Source of the DNA: Symbiodinium natans
Taxonomy: Eukaryota > Sar > Dinophyceae > Suessiales > Symbiodiniaceae
Direction: 5' to 3'
DNA: 64,000 nucleotides
NCBI GenBank assembly: GCA_905221605.1
Contig: CAJNDS010001035.1
Coordinates: 554,501 to 618,500 of the forward strand
The position numbers and the translations under genes were made by a program. Below the pieces are notes generated by a model. The model was not told the DNA's origin, did no database searches, and saw only the letters and a list, made by a program, of their open reading frames with translations. This document shows positions 28,301 to 40,925 of the stretch, piece after piece (position 1 is the stretch's first letter; every line of letters begins with the position of its first letter).

Positions 28301-31300
28301 TGTGGAGCTTAGCCTTGATCAATTGGGCCCACAGGTTCTCTTTACGGACTCCATAAATCGAGTCATAAAGAAGAATGGAATCTCCTGACTGTTCTCTGGC
28401 ATGGTGCAAAACAAGATAATGCTTGGCCCCAGGGTCATGTAGAACAAGTGCAACAACATTATATGCCTGTTGCATGACATGCACTGTACTGCCGAGAAAA
28501 TTTTGGATATCCCCCTCGCTTTTACAGACTTGCTCAAAAGAACTCTTCTGCGTCTTCTGCGTGAGGAGGCAGAAGAAAGACGGGAGTCTTTGAATGTCAA
28601 GTTTGCAAGTGTCGTTGCGCGGACTGAGGTTTTGCTGCATGCAAGCAATGGCAAGGTCAGCGAGTTGACCTAAATCGGCAAGGATATTGAACTGATCAGA
28701 GGAGTCCTGTTCAGAGTGCAACAGAGCAAGAATGGGCTGTGGCTGCTGACACTTGGAACACTTGCAGTGGATCTGCACAAGCAAAGTGTATTGCCCATTG
28801 GCTGGAATAGCCCAAATGGCCTTACTATAAACCTCAGTGAAGCTTTGAAGCTCCAACGGTGTAACACTTGCCAATTCTAGGTAAGTCTGTCCAAGAATAT
28901 GTGCAAGCTTGGCTCTTGCAGTCTCACGTATGTTATACCCAATCGCAGCAAGAACCAAAGCAGCTTGCTTGGGAAATGGGGCGTAATGCTGGCAATTCTC
29001 TTTGCTCCATTGAGCACAAGAGATGATCCGATAAGCAGCAGCAACAGGACAATATAAGCCAGCAATGCGCCTTTGCACTTCTTCTTGAACATTGGCCGGC
29101 ACTTCAGCCTGAAACCTCAGGACAGTATTACGTCTCCTTGCAGTTTCAACCTTTTCCCTGCTGTTTTCAATATTTCTTTTGCCGGTCCATCTTTCTTGAC
29201 TTGGCTGTACTGCAACAGGATTTTCAGGCAGCTTATTAGTAACCTGCCCGTCATTGCCTTTAATTGTTCCAGCAGGTGGCCTTTCATGGAGCAAAGTCGG
29301 GCACTGGGCAGTATCCGATTGCTCACTTGCGGCATTGCCCGCCTTCCCATCCTGATGATTGGCCCGAGTGGCCTTGTTCGGATCGCTGGCCGAAGCAGCC
29401 TTAGATCTGTCATCAGTGTAAATGTTAAAGGCGTATATAACGCTGGGATTAATCCCTATCAACTTTATGATATCACATGAGTGACATCGTGGCAGGAAGA
29501 GAAGCGCACCCTGATGCAGGGAGATGAGGACATTGTTGCTCGCCGATGATCCAGGATGGCAAGCAAGATGGTAGCCATTCTTGAGAATAAGCGGGATCTC
29601 AAGTTCGATCTTGCCAACAATGCGGACAAGGAGGTATTGGATAAATCCCAATTCAGCAGTAAAGTCCTCATCCTCTTGGGAAGCTTCAGGAAGGTTCTCT
29701 GGCAACATCCAGCCTTGGAAAGCTTCATTTTGGTTGAGGAGTGTTTGGACACTCTGCAGCTTTATTAGTTCAGGAACATCCTCACATTTACCAGTCATAA
29801 CAACGTAGGGCGCTTGTCTATCAATGATCAAGAAATGAGTTTCAAGATCATCCTTATGCCAAACAGTACTGGCAATTCGCTGCTTGGACAAAGGGTGGTA
29901 CTCATCTCTTGCTCTGACATGGATCAATCTCCCTTGCCCAATCTTATCGCTTCCAGAATGGCAATTCAAGAAATGTTCTCTAGGGTTTTCAGATATGTGG
30001 TTAATGGGCTTGCTATTCCATTTTGGGGCATCAACAACCTCCCGCAGCAATTGCACGTCAGTTCTTCCGCAAGGAAGATCAAGATATTGGCATTGGACGA
30101 GCAAGTCAGCAGTGGTGGCAGTAGCGGTCACATGGACAGCAGGCATAACCACATCAGTACCCGCTAATACATGCACAATCCCTCTATACTGCACCGGAAC
30201 CTTGATGTGCTCAAGACCCTCAATAATATCTTGCATGTCCCCCGTACAGTTGTGAAAGGTGATCTGCAGAGAAACCTCGGTAGAGTTGAAGGGTTGAGTC
30301 ACCTTCCAAGCAAAAACTTCGTGTGAAGTCTTCACATTAAAAATGTGAAATCTTGCTGCATGCAACGCCAGGCTATCCGGAATAGTAAGCTGCTTTTGCC
30401 GAAGACCCAAGATAACCTTCTGCAATTGATAAGGGTCAGCAAAGATCCTGAGATACTTCCCTGGTGCGGAGTGGAACGCATTCATGAGCCTGTGTTGATT
30501 CAGGACGCAATGCACTTGGAATGCTTCATCCTTGGTTTTAGCCGAATTGATAGCATATGGGAGATCCACGAAGTTGACACTGTTACCCGGGATTCCTTCA
30601 AGAGGCGCAAACCGATACCATACTTGGAGCTCAATTTGTGACCTGCCTTCAATTTGTTGGAGCACCTTATCATACATCTCTTCAGCTTTAAGCATTAGGG
30701 CTTGAAGTTGATTTATGCTGATCTTAGACGCTCTCAGGCATACAACACATCGATTCTCTTGATCAGTTAGCGCAATGATGGGCTGTTGTGGCTTCTTAAT
30801 GTAAGCCAGGCCAAAGCCCTGAATGAGGAGTTTGACTTCCTCGTCGAAGGTCCCAACAGTACCAGCGATGATGACGTCTGTATTGCTGGCATCTTGCCTC
30901 ATGGCAGGCGTTACAGCAATGTAGTAGCAAGTCTGATGAAGAGGGCAGCTGTTGGGAATGTAAGTGACCAGGTATACCAATTCCCGCTTGCCCTGTACTT
31001 CAATGGCACCAATAACCGTCAGTCTCTGGATTTGACGAAGGAAATCTTCATCATAGCTCCTGAAGAGCACACAAGGGATGTCAGATATGGAGAGTGAACT
31101 GTGCAAATTGCTCACAATCGTTATACTCGTCTGTTGAGTAAGGTTCTTCTTCAAATTCTGAAGAAAATTCCTACTGGGGTTGACGAGCAAGACAGACTGG
31201 AGCTCTGAGCCCTGCACTTGACGCAGTTCTTGCATGGTCTGTGTAGACACAATGCATCCATCCCTTAGGTATTCGAGCAAATGCATTGATGGTGTTCTGG

Positions 31301-31397
31301 CAAAGAGAGCGTCATACTCAGTGAGGTGGCCTGACATGAAGTCAGCAAGACACTGAAATGCGCTTCCATCGATATTGCTAATTCGATCTTGCGACAT
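28152..31397 (-). CDS. ORF1 of the DNMT-bearing LINE-like element, 1081 aa
   Basis: The first ORF of the element starts at an ATG with ACC before it. LINE ORF1 proteins usually bind element RNA, but this one is about twice the usual length and I recognise no named domain. The N-terminal two thirds are mixed alpha/beta. A charged, low-complexity linker lies at about residues 670-760 (KAASASDPNKATRANHQDG). A possible zinc site CKCSKC occurs at about residue 890, and the C-terminal block is beta-rich (YNVVALVLHDPGAKHYLVLH), which could be a peptidase-like or binding fold. The ORF overlaps the DNMT ORF by 149 nt in a +1 relation, so translation of the second needs its own start or a shift. Confidence 0.55.
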   Translation of the reverse strand: MSQDRISNIDGSAFQCLADFMSGHLTEYDALFARTPSMHLLEYLRDGCIVSTQTMQELRQVQGSELQSVLLVNPSRNFLQNLKKNLTQQTSITIVSNLHSSLSISDIPCVLFRSYDEDFLRQIQRLTVIGAIEVQGKRELVYLVTYIPNSCPLHQTCYYIAVTPAMRQDASNTDVIIAGTVGTFDEEVKLLIQGFGLAYIKKPQQPIIALTDQENRCVVCLRASKISINQLQALMLKAEEMYDKVLQQIEGRSQIELQVWYRFAPLEGIPGNSVNFVDLPYAINSAKTKDEAFQVHCVLNQHRLMNAFHSAPGKYLRIFADPYQLQKVILGLRQKQLTIPDSLALHAARFHIFNVKTSHEVFAWKVTQPFNSTEVSLQITFHNCTGDMQDIIEGLEHIKVPVQYRGIVHVLAGTDVVMPAVHVTATATTADLLVQCQYLDLPCGRTDVQLLREVVDAPKWNSKPINHISENPREHFLNCHSGSDKIGQGRLIHVRARDEYHPLSKQRIASTVWHKDDLETHFLIIDRQAPYVVMTGKCEDVPELIKLQSVQTLLNQNEAFQGWMLPENLPEASQEDEDFTAELGFIQYLLVRIVGKIELEIPLILKNGYHLACHPGSSASNNVLISLHQGALLFLPRCHSCDIIKLIGINPSVIYAFNIYTDDRSKAASASDPNKATRANHQDGKAGNAASEQSDTAQCPTLLHERPPAGTIKGNDGQVTNKLPENPVAVQPSQERWTGKRNIENSREKVETARRRNTVLRFQAEVPANVQEEVQRRIAGLYCPVAAAYRIISCAQWSKENCQHYAPFPKQAALVLAAIGYNIRETARAKLAHILGQTYLELASVTPLELQSFTEVYSKAIWAIPANGQYTLLVQIHCKCSKCQQPQPILALLHSEQDSSDQFNILADLGQLADLAIACMQQNLSPRNDTCKLDIQRLPSFFCLLTQKTQKSSFEQVCKSEGDIQNFLGSTVHVMQQAYNVVALVLHDPGAKHYLVLHHAREQSGDSILLYDSIYGVRKENLWAQLIKAKLHIEAIFIRSASANQLYPATALVNSFGEIVRHHADPSEKGSSTSTGRNTRS

Positions 31398-31471
31398 GGT
31401 GCAGATACCTTACGCCGAAGCTATCCGTACTGCACAGTACGCCAGACAAAATTGCCAAAGGTGCAAAGGAA

Positions 31472-31685
31472 GGGAACGGGCGTTCCCAACTTTAAGAAGG
31501 TTAAAAAGGAAAGAGAACGGGCGTTCTCAATCAGAAAGCAATAAGTAAAGGAAGGGAACGGGCGTTCCCAACTTTAAGAAAGGACGAGAACGTAAAGGAA
31601 ACGTTAGAGAAAGAGAACGGGCGTTCTCAATCTCAGCTAGTAGAGCAAGAAAGAGAAACGTTAGAGAAAGAGAACGGGCGTTCTC
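31472..31685. repeat. array of five covarying hairpins upstream of ORF1
   Basis: Five 16-nt dyads lie at 31472-31487, 31513-31528, 31554-31569, 31613-31628 and 31670-31685. Each has a 7-bp stem around a GG loop. Copies 1 and 3 read GGGAACG-GG-CGTTCCC; copies 2, 4 and 5 read GAGAACG-GG-CGTTCTC. The difference is a compensated pair (G-C to A-T), so the stem is kept while the sequence changes. The spacing is 41, 41, 59 and 57 nt. They sit 75-290 nt upstream of the ORF1 start and so would be 5' UTR RNA hairpins or dyad protein sites of the element. Confidence 0.8.
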
Positions 31686-32639
31686 AATCTCGACAAGTAA
31701 ATCAGACAGGCAACAGGACAACTGAGGGCTCAGTTGACGTCACCTTGAGCAGTTGGGAGCAGGCGTACCCAACAGTCAGTGCACACAACAAAGACTAGAG
31801 GGTAAACCAAGCTTGCGATGTTCAGCGGGTGCTAAGGAGCCCCAGCTACAAAGCAAACACAAAACAGAGCACTCCTACGCCTCCAGGCTATCCCAGAGGG
31901 GGCCGCTACCTACGAGTAGGGTTCCCAGCAAAGGCAAACCTTCAGCTACGGCCTCCCACCCTTCCTACGGCTTCACTGGTGGCTTAACCACCTCGAGCAG
32001 ACACGGTCTTGAGCCAAGGGGGGTACGGACAGGGCATTCGGGTTCAGGGTTCAACCCTAAACTCTAAACCTTGAACCCTAAACCCTAACCCTAAACCTAG
32101 GGCTGAGGAACTTCGGGGACACGGCCTCCACGCTCAAAAACTTCTAGAGATCCTCTAAGCCCTATGAGCCCCCCAAACCTCGAACCCCCAACTAGTTTTA
32201 GGGGTTCCTTATTTTCAGTTTCCCTGTGACAGCCATACGACTTCTGTTTTCCTATTTCTCCGTTTTGTTGTAGGATGTTATCCTGTTCGCTTTAGAATCC
32301 CAAGCACTGCGTGCAACGGAGCTTGAAGAGTTCACGGCACCTTATAGGTGCTACACCAGACTTACTAATAGGAGTGAGAGATAGCGACCTGCGACTTTCT
32401 ATCATTGTGGTTTAGGCGTTAGGGTCCAGGGTTTGGGGTTGGTTCAGGGCTTAGAGTTTAGGGTTTTGGGTTCAGGATTTCGGGTTTAGCTTTGGAGCTT
32501 GGAGCTTGGCGGCTTAGGCTTAAAATCCTTGGCATCCTTGGACATTCGTATCAAGTCCATTTAAGTTCTAACGCAAAAATGGCAGCGCCGGCGGTTGCCG
32601 CTGGCCACTTGGTATGTCGGGTTCAACAGTATCATGGGG
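31686..32639. repeat. non-coding stretch with telomere-like tracts
   Basis: No gene seen. Degenerate CCCTAAA repeats lie at 32041-32103 and the opposite strand type (TTTAGGG) at 32410-32488. TTTAGGG is the telomere repeat known from dinoflagellates; these are interstitial and mutated. A plus-strand frame at 31753-32067 looks like chance. Confidence 0.6.
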
Positions 32640-33130
32640 TTTAGGGCTCTCTCTTGTATCTGTGTTTCAAAACTGGCCTCTGTTGTGGCGTGGCCTCTGG
32701 TTGTTTGGTTGTGGGGGCAAGTCCTTCCTCCCTGACTTGGCGGGAACTCGTTCGAAAAGGCGGTCCTGAGGGCTTAGGGCTGGCTTTTAGAAGGGTCAAA
32801 AGTGCCCGTAAAATGCGCGTAAAATCTTTTGGGCCATGGTGTGGCCTGGCGGGGTCGGAGTTTCTTCGATTGATTGGGTCGAGTCCGCCTGATTTCGGGC
32901 AGACTCTGGTAGAGACTGAGTTTCTACGTGCAGAGACTCGAGTCTCTACTATGTATGTTTGGAACAGGGAACCACAGGGATGTCAATTCTTCACAATTTT
33001 CATTAACGTTTGAAAGCTGTGGGAGTGTATGCTGCAACGGCCCTCATGTGACCTTCGTGCGGCTCGACTTTGTGAAACCGACGGGCGTTGAATGACACCG
33101 GTTGGTCGCGCACGTCGATCCACGAGCCTC
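32640..33130 (-). repeat. dispersed repeat, inverted copy of 40470-40925
   Basis: On the minus strand this about 480-bp stretch matches the plus-strand sequence at 40470-40925 closely (roughly nine in ten bases by eye, with small indels). It covers the 3' end of a dioxygenase-like coding region and its 3' flank. Both copies end at the same point (ACAAGAGAGAG) and both pass straight into telomere-like repeats, here CCCTAAACCCC and in the other copy TTTAGGGG. Confidence 0.85.
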
Positions 33131-33194
33131 CGCTTTTTCTCCATCCCTTCCCCTTCCGCAATGTGCTGAGGATGGGAATGTTGTGGGGCGACAC
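33003..33194 (-). pseudogene. dioxygenase-like gene fragment, C-terminal end
   Basis: The 63-residue frame has DVRDQPVSFNARRFHKVEPH followed by a strand ending AAYTPTAF. This is the block carrying the distal iron-binding His in the protein of 39996-40711. The N-terminal part with the HxD motif is absent here, so this is a 5'-truncated copy, as is common for retroposed sequence. Substrate and activity are unknown. Confidence 0.5.
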
Positions 33195-33622
33195 AGAAAG
33201 GGCTACAAAGAAAACAACGTCAGGGGCCTGAAATAGCTCGTTGGTCCATTTGTTTCATGTCTGCCACGGAGAGCCCCGCGTCAAGAACTAGTGTTTAAGC
33301 CGTCCGGCTAGGCCAGTTGCGAAGCCGTGTTTTCTGAAAGGCTCAGATACCCTTCTACCAATTAGCCCTTCGAAATCAAAGCAACATACATGCTCTAAGT
33401 ATTCAGGATGGTCTAGGTGGGATCCATTTCAAGAGTTCTCCTCAGGAGCAGCTGAAACGACTGGCAAAGCTGCAAGCCAAACACCTCCTCAGCTTCACCA
33501 TCGCCTTGACCATCCGGCCTGCAACTGCACAATGTAAGCAACGTCTTGAAGCGCAAGAACACACTTTAAAGTAAGTACTCAGCAGCACCTTCGCGGGACT
33601 CTTTTTCCGTTGGCTTTCGTGG
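33195..33622. other. no gene seen
   Basis: Between the dioxygenase-like fragment and the end of the Crinkler-like gene. It would hold the 3' flank of the latter. No repeats or motifs were noticed. Confidence 0.4.
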
Positions 33623-36383
<2,761 letters not shown>

Positions 36384-37752
36384 AGTCCAGCTTGGGCAAA
36401 GGATGTCCTGCAGTTGGGCTACTGGAGGTTGGCTCGGACTCGACTGTCTTCAATGGGTGGGGCTCACTGGGGACTTTGCCGGAGTTGACTTCGGATAGTC
36501 CTGGATGGCCTTTTGTGCATCAGGCACCTGCAGGCTGGGACATTTGGTCAGCTCACCGCATAAGCCCGTCTTTACACCTCGAAGACCCCGCCCGACCTGG
36601 ACTAATCAGGAAACCGACCGTGGGGCTCGCCGTGCCCGACCCCAACAGCACCAACACCCGGTAAACAAAGAGGTGCAACCAGATTTGCCTGAAACCTGAA
36701 GCTGCCAAGAGCCCTCTGCTCCGAAAGACGCTCCCGCTCCCCGAAGTGCTGCAAGCCAACACAGTGCAGACACCTTAACGACGAGGGGCTGAGTGGAAAG
36801 CAGCACCCCAAAAAGCAACAACGGTGGACCGCACGAAAACGCACGACGACCAAGAGCCCCGGACATGCAGGAGTGCTACAAACCACCCACGCAGAAGCCC
36901 CCGGCCTGCACTCGTCTTGCCGGAACCCCCCTTCTCTTTAAGGTCCGCGTGCTAAAGGCAAGCACTAAGAGCCCAGGGTTGATTCCCTCGACTCCCCAAC
37001 ACGGACACAGTAACCCGAAAGTCGAGCCCCAAACAAAAGCAACCGCAACCTGGAGAGCGAGCGCAAAACAGGCTGACCCCCCCCACCTCGAGCCTAGGAC
37101 TGACACCCCGTTCTGAAGCGTCGGCAAAACGCGAAGGGCAACCAGATTTGCGTGAAACCTGAAGCAGCCAAGAGCCCTCTGCTCCGAAAGCCCCTCCCGC
37201 TCCCCGAAGTGCTGCAAGCCAACACTGAAGGGGATCCTTGCTGAGCATTGGCAAAACATAAAGCCCCTCCGCTGAAGCCAAAAGCTCCCCCCAAGTGCAA
37301 GCCCCTCCACATTGATGACTCCGAAAGAGCATGACCCCAAAAAACAACAACGGCGGACTGCTGACAGCTGCAAACCAAACGCGGCAAAAACAGCCCGCGC
37401 ACATGCGAAAGCCCCCCCCAATCCTGTGCCGGTCCCTGGACATTTGCGTCGGCCTCCAAGGGAGCTCCTGCTTGGCCTCCTCCAGCTTCGGCTCCCACTT
37501 GCTTTCCTTCTCGTCGTTTTTTTGTGTGGCTTGACACCGCCGTTCAACACACAACATCGACCTCAGCCCGGGTTGTTTCGGACCTCGAAGGCCCTGCCCG
37601 ACCCCGACAAATCAAGAACGACAACAAAACCCAGGATGCTGCTACAGCAGCCCGCCGCCAAGCACACAACACCGGATACCGTAACCTAAAGTCCAGCCTC
37701 AAACAACCACAGCCTGGAGAGTGCAAAAACCGCTGATGTTTTACCTCGAGCC
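36384..37752. repeat. degenerate repeat mosaic, no gene
   Basis: Several blocks recur. About 78 bp at 36681-36758 return at 37145-37222. A block with ACGGTGGACC or a variant recurs near 36821, 37347 and 37846. A block with CCCGACC...AATCA recurs at 36590 and 37593. The spacing (about 0.5 and 1.0 kb) suggests a decayed tandem array. Long minus-strand frames here (for example 36876-37550) repeat the same Cys/Gly-rich peptide and are probably not genes. Confidence 0.6.
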
Positions 37753-38484
37753 TCACAGGCTGCAACCAAGAGCGAGTGGAGAAAGCTTAACGAGTGGATC
37801 CTTGCTGAGCGGCTGCTCGGAGAGCATGACCCTAAGAAGCAAAAACGGTGGACCCGCACGAAACGCGAAGCGCAGAAGCCCTCCGGCCTGGAATTCGGAT
37901 GAGGGCGCGCCCTCAACGCGGACTGGGCTCTTCGAGCTGCTGCCTGCATCAAGTGGCACCTTATCATCCAGGTCCAGCTCGGTGCCGTCGGCCTTGACAA
38001 GCTTGACGTTGGCACGCTGGCGGTCACTCACATCGGGAGTGGCCCGGCGGCGCAAGTCCGCGCCAGTGGCACCCGCATCCAGAAGCACATCGTAAGTGAC
38101 ATCCGCGCCCTGCAGCCAAACGAGGCGTTGGCCGACTGGGACTCCTGCTTGGACAGCAGCTTCCGGCTCTGCATCCTTGACTGAGGCTGCTTTGGCCTCG
38201 ACCGGTCGTCTTTCCTCATCATCCTTTGCCAAGGCGGCTTTCAACTTTGCCTTGGTCCCGTTGCTTGGGAGACCTCTCGCCCGGCACAAGCCTCGCAGTT
38301 CGCGCACCATTTGCCCATCGTAGTTCTTGAATAGCTCCGATTCTTTGGCCAGGGCCTCCTGGTTCTCCTGCGGCTGCTCGTCCTGCCTGCTGGTCTTGTG
38401 ACTTCCTGGCCCCGCGAACCGAAGCGTGACTTGTGACTTTTGGGACCGGGGCCTGCGAAAGTAGCGGCGTGACTTTTCCTCCAA
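37753..38484 (-). CDS. SAP-domain ORF with possible ubiquitin-like part
   Basis: The 243-residue frame has a SAP motif at about residues 57-90 (MVRELRGLCRARGLPSNGTK, then a Leu-rich helix), a short helix-turn-helix that binds AT-rich DNA in other proteins. Residues about 118-175 (VLLDAGATGADLRRRATPDV; VKLVKADGTELDLDDKVPL) have the strand-helix-strand rhythm of a ubiquitin-like fold. The first 35 residues come from the GTCAC minisatellite and the last 60 look unnatural, so the real exon is probably about 37950-38380. It lies 1.4 kb upstream of the Crinkler-like gene on the same strand and might be an N-terminal exon of it, since CRN proteins often start with a ubiquitin-like header. Confidence 0.45.
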   Translation of the reverse strand: MEEKSRRYFRRPRSQKSQVTLRFAGPGSHKTSRQDEQPQENQEALAKESELFKNYDGQMVRELRGLCRARGLPSNGTKAKLKAALAKDDEERRPVEAKAASVKDAEPEAAVQAGVPVGQRLVWLQGADVTYDVLLDAGATGADLRRRATPDVSDRQRANVKLVKADGTELDLDDKVPLDAGSSSKSPVRVEGAPSSEFQAGGLLRFAFRAGPPFLLLRVMLSEQPLSKDPLVKLSPLALGCSL

Positions 38485-38835
38485 GCCCCAGAAGTCACAA
38501 GTCCCCTCTCGGCCCGAACCCCCAAAAAGTCACAAGTCACAGCCGTCCCCCCGTCCCCACTCCCAAACCCCAAAAGTCACAAGTCGCAGCCCTCCCCCCA
38601 CTCCCAAACCCCAAAAGTCACAAGTCACAGCCCTCTCCCTCCCTCCACTCCGCCCGTTCGCAAAAGTCACGGCCCTCCCCCCACTCCCAAACCCCAAAAA
38701 CCACAAGTCACAGCCCTCTCCCTCCCTCCACTCCGCCCGTTCGCAAAAGTCACGGCCCTCCCCCCGCTCCCAAACCCCAAAAGTCACAAGTCACAGCCCT
38801 CTCCCTGCCTCCACTCCGCCCGTTCACAAAAGTCA
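38395..38835. repeat. GTCAC-rich minisatellite
   Basis: About five imperfect units of 60-85 bp built from CAAAAGTCAC(AAGTCAC)AG, a CCCTCCCCCC tract, CTCCCAAACCCC and CCACTCCGCCCGTTCG. The longer units start near 38612, 38697 and 38777. The plus-strand frame 38433-38840 is a repeat translation, not a gene. Confidence 0.85.
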
Positions 38836-38840
38836 CCTGA

Positions 38841-39399
38841 TCACAGGAGGGGCCGCGGGGTTCCCAGGAGGAGGAAAGGGCGGGGCACTCAGGCACTGCC
38901 TAAACCCGAACCCTGAAGCCTTGCAGCACAGCGACGCAAAACACTTCCAGACCTCGCTGCCTCAGAACCCCCAACCACCCAACCCCTCAACCTCTGCAGC
39001 GCCCGGCGTTCGGCCCTGTGTCAGGACCCTGTGTGTGTGTCTGCTGTCTTCCTTAGAAGTGTTGCTGGCTTTGCCTGCTGCTGTTGCGACCACACCATAG
39101 TTGCTGAAGGAAGGTCTCTTGGCATATGATGAGGACTAGGACGGTATCTTGTCTATTGCTGGCGCTTCGATGAGCGAGCGCGGCCCAAGCACTCTAGCAA
39201 AAAATGCGCAGGAAAAAAGAAAAAAAACATGCCACAAAATTATGCGAAAATCAAGCAAAATCATGCCAAAATCATGCGAAAAGCCAGCAAGAACGTGCAA
39301 AACAAAAATGCCAACGTTTAGGGTTCAGGGTAAATCCTGGGGGGTTTAAGGCAGCCTGCTCGCCATAGAGTTTAGGCCTGCTCGCCCTGGAGAGTGACG
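38841..39399. other. no gene seen
   Basis: Non-coding. It has an A-rich run (39200-39305) with repeated ATGCGAAAA/ATCATGCCAAAA words and a short telomere-like piece (TTTAGGGTTCAGGG) at 39318-39331. Confidence 0.4.
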
Positions 39400-39976
39400 A
39401 GTTTCTAGGCCGCTGCCGGGGGAAACCAATTATGTTGTGTCCACGGATCAAGGGGTTGAATTCAATGGCCTGGAGGGGGCGCTGCCGGACCCCGTCGTGC
39501 ACAGAGTGAAGGACCCGTGGTAGATAGAACCATCCAAACCTTGAAACGGGATGTGGCCAGCGACGTGGCCCGGCATGGGGGCAACTGGAGCGAGCACCTG
39601 CCTGACGCAACCTTGGCCTACAACCGCCGGCCACACCCGAGGATGTGGAGCACCAAAAATCCACCATGTTCCGATTGTACCAGGACAATGCCAAAAAGTT
39701 CCAGCACAACATGCAGCTCACCCAGCGCAGGCAAGAGAGACTGGAGGAGATGGGGGCCTTCCGGGCCCCAACCAATGCGCGACGAAGCTTCGAGCCGTGG
39801 CATCCTACGACAGCATGGTGGTTAGGGCCACCGATGGCTCCGAGACCTTACTAAAGCACGCCTTACCCGTGCCCCGCGGGAGCGCTGAGCCCAAAGCGAG
39901 ACTCACCCGCCCACCAGTACCACTGGCAATCAGGCAGCTGCGAGACTTCAATCCAGGGCCTGCTGCCCCGCCATGA
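39400..39976 (+). pseudogene. retroviral-type (Ty3/gypsy-like) integrase fragment
   Basis: Three overlapping plus-strand frames carry pieces of an integrase C-terminal half. STDQGVEFNG at about 39430-39465 resembles the second catalytic Asp region. VDRTIQTLKRDV at about 39517 (the Glu-containing ExxNxxLK position, here Asp) and WSEHLPDATLAYNRRPH at about 39590 match the conserved helix after the core. A degraded tail reaches 39976 (RAVASYDSMVVRATDGSETL). There is a stop between the first two pieces and at least two further frame changes, so it is dead. No LTR or RT belonging to it was found. Confidence 0.5.
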
Positions 39977-39995
39977 TTCTTTTTATGCATGATAA

Positions 39996-40711
39996 ATGAG
40001 CTCTGGGTTGTCAGCTGCCTGTGAAGCTGTCATGCAAAATCCTTCTGAGCAAAATCTGGTCAACTTGCTGGATTGTTGGTCACCACAATGGAAGCATCGC
40101 GGACGCCAACGAGGCATTGGCTCGGGATCATATGACATTTACTGCACCCTAGGACTGTATGCTTTTGGAGGCAACGCCCCTTGCATGTCGAAAGCATCCG
40201 CCATGAAAGAAGCATGTGTCGCAGTCAATCATTTCTTGCGAGATCGCTTTCCAAATGGAAAATGGACTTCCCTCGCGGTGATTCTGAAACCTCACATAAG
40301 ACTCCACCGCGACATGGGAAACATGATTGGCATGCCAAATTATGCGATCGCGCTGGGCAGCTTTGCTGGAGGCAAAGTCTGGATTGAAGATGAACAAGGC
40401 ACGTCACTGGACGAAGTTGTGATGAAAACAAAATTCATCAGCTTCGCGGATCCTGGCTGGACATGCACGACAATCCAGTATCCTTCGACGCGCGCCGGTT
40501 CCACAAAGTCGAGCCACACGTAGGTCACATGTGGGCCATTGCGGCATACACTCCCACTGCTTTCAAACGTTGCTCGAACAAAAATTGCGAAGAATTGACA
40601 TCCTTGGGGTTCCCTGTTCCCAGACTCGAGTCTCTGCACGGAGAAACTCAGTCTCTACCACAGTCTCCCCAAATCAGGCTGACTCGACCCAATCAATCGA
40701 AGAAACTCTGA
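39996..40711 (+). pseudogene. 2-oxoglutarate/Fe(II) dioxygenase-like gene, frameshifted
   Basis: The first frame (39996-40523) has ILKPHIRLHRDMGN, where H104 and D106 form an HxD iron-binding pair, then a strand pair NYAIALGSFAGGKVWIE typical of a double-stranded beta-helix. After a frame change near 40470 the second frame (to 40711) has FDARRFHKVEPH with the distal His, then AAYTPTAF. The Arg that usually binds 2-oxoglutarate two to three residues after the following Gly is not evident. Similar blocks occur inside dinoflagellate retroelement proteins, from general knowledge. The last 40 residues run into the shared repeat and are not original. The substrate is unknown. Confidence 0.5.
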
Positions 40712-40925
40712 CCCCGCCACACCATGGCCCAAAAGATTTTACGCGCATTTTACGGGCACTTTTGACCCTTCTTTTCGCCAGCCCTAAGCCCTCAGGACCG
40801 CCTTTTTCGAACGAGTTCCCGCCAAATAGGGAGGAAGGACTTGCCCCCACAACCAAACAACCAGAGGCCACGCCACAACAGAGGCCAGTTTTGAAACAGA
40901 TACAAGAGAGAGTTTAGGGGTCTAG
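40470..40925 (+). repeat. dispersed repeat, plus-strand copy
   Basis: Inverted partner of 32640-33130. It holds the end of the dioxygenase-like frame and its 3' flank, then ends in ACAAGAGAGAG directly before TTTAGGGG telomere-like sequence. Confidence 0.85.

Larger units (their letters stand above)
9712..31685 (-). mobile_element. giant LINE-like retroelement with DNA cytosine methyltransferase
   Basis: On the minus strand the element has a 5' hairpin array (31685-31472), ORF1 (31397-28152), a DNMT ORF (28300-25721 continuing at 16782-16150), an APE-type endonuclease ORF (16153-14450), an RT ORF (14511-13072), an RNase H ORF (13117-10589) and a broken last domain (10733-9712). Without the nested copia insertion it would span about 13 kb. 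EN, RT and RNH domains define it as a non-LTR element; LTRs flanking the whole are not seen. Most frames are long and overlap their neighbours by 4 to about 150 nt, so it was recently intact. No poly-A tail or target duplication was located, so both ends are uncertain. Confidence 0.7.

Noticed and set aside
36602-37557. Several minus-strand Cys/Gly-rich frames that share peptides
   Set aside because: The shared peptides follow from repeated DNA blocks (36681 and 37145); composition is unlike folded proteins.
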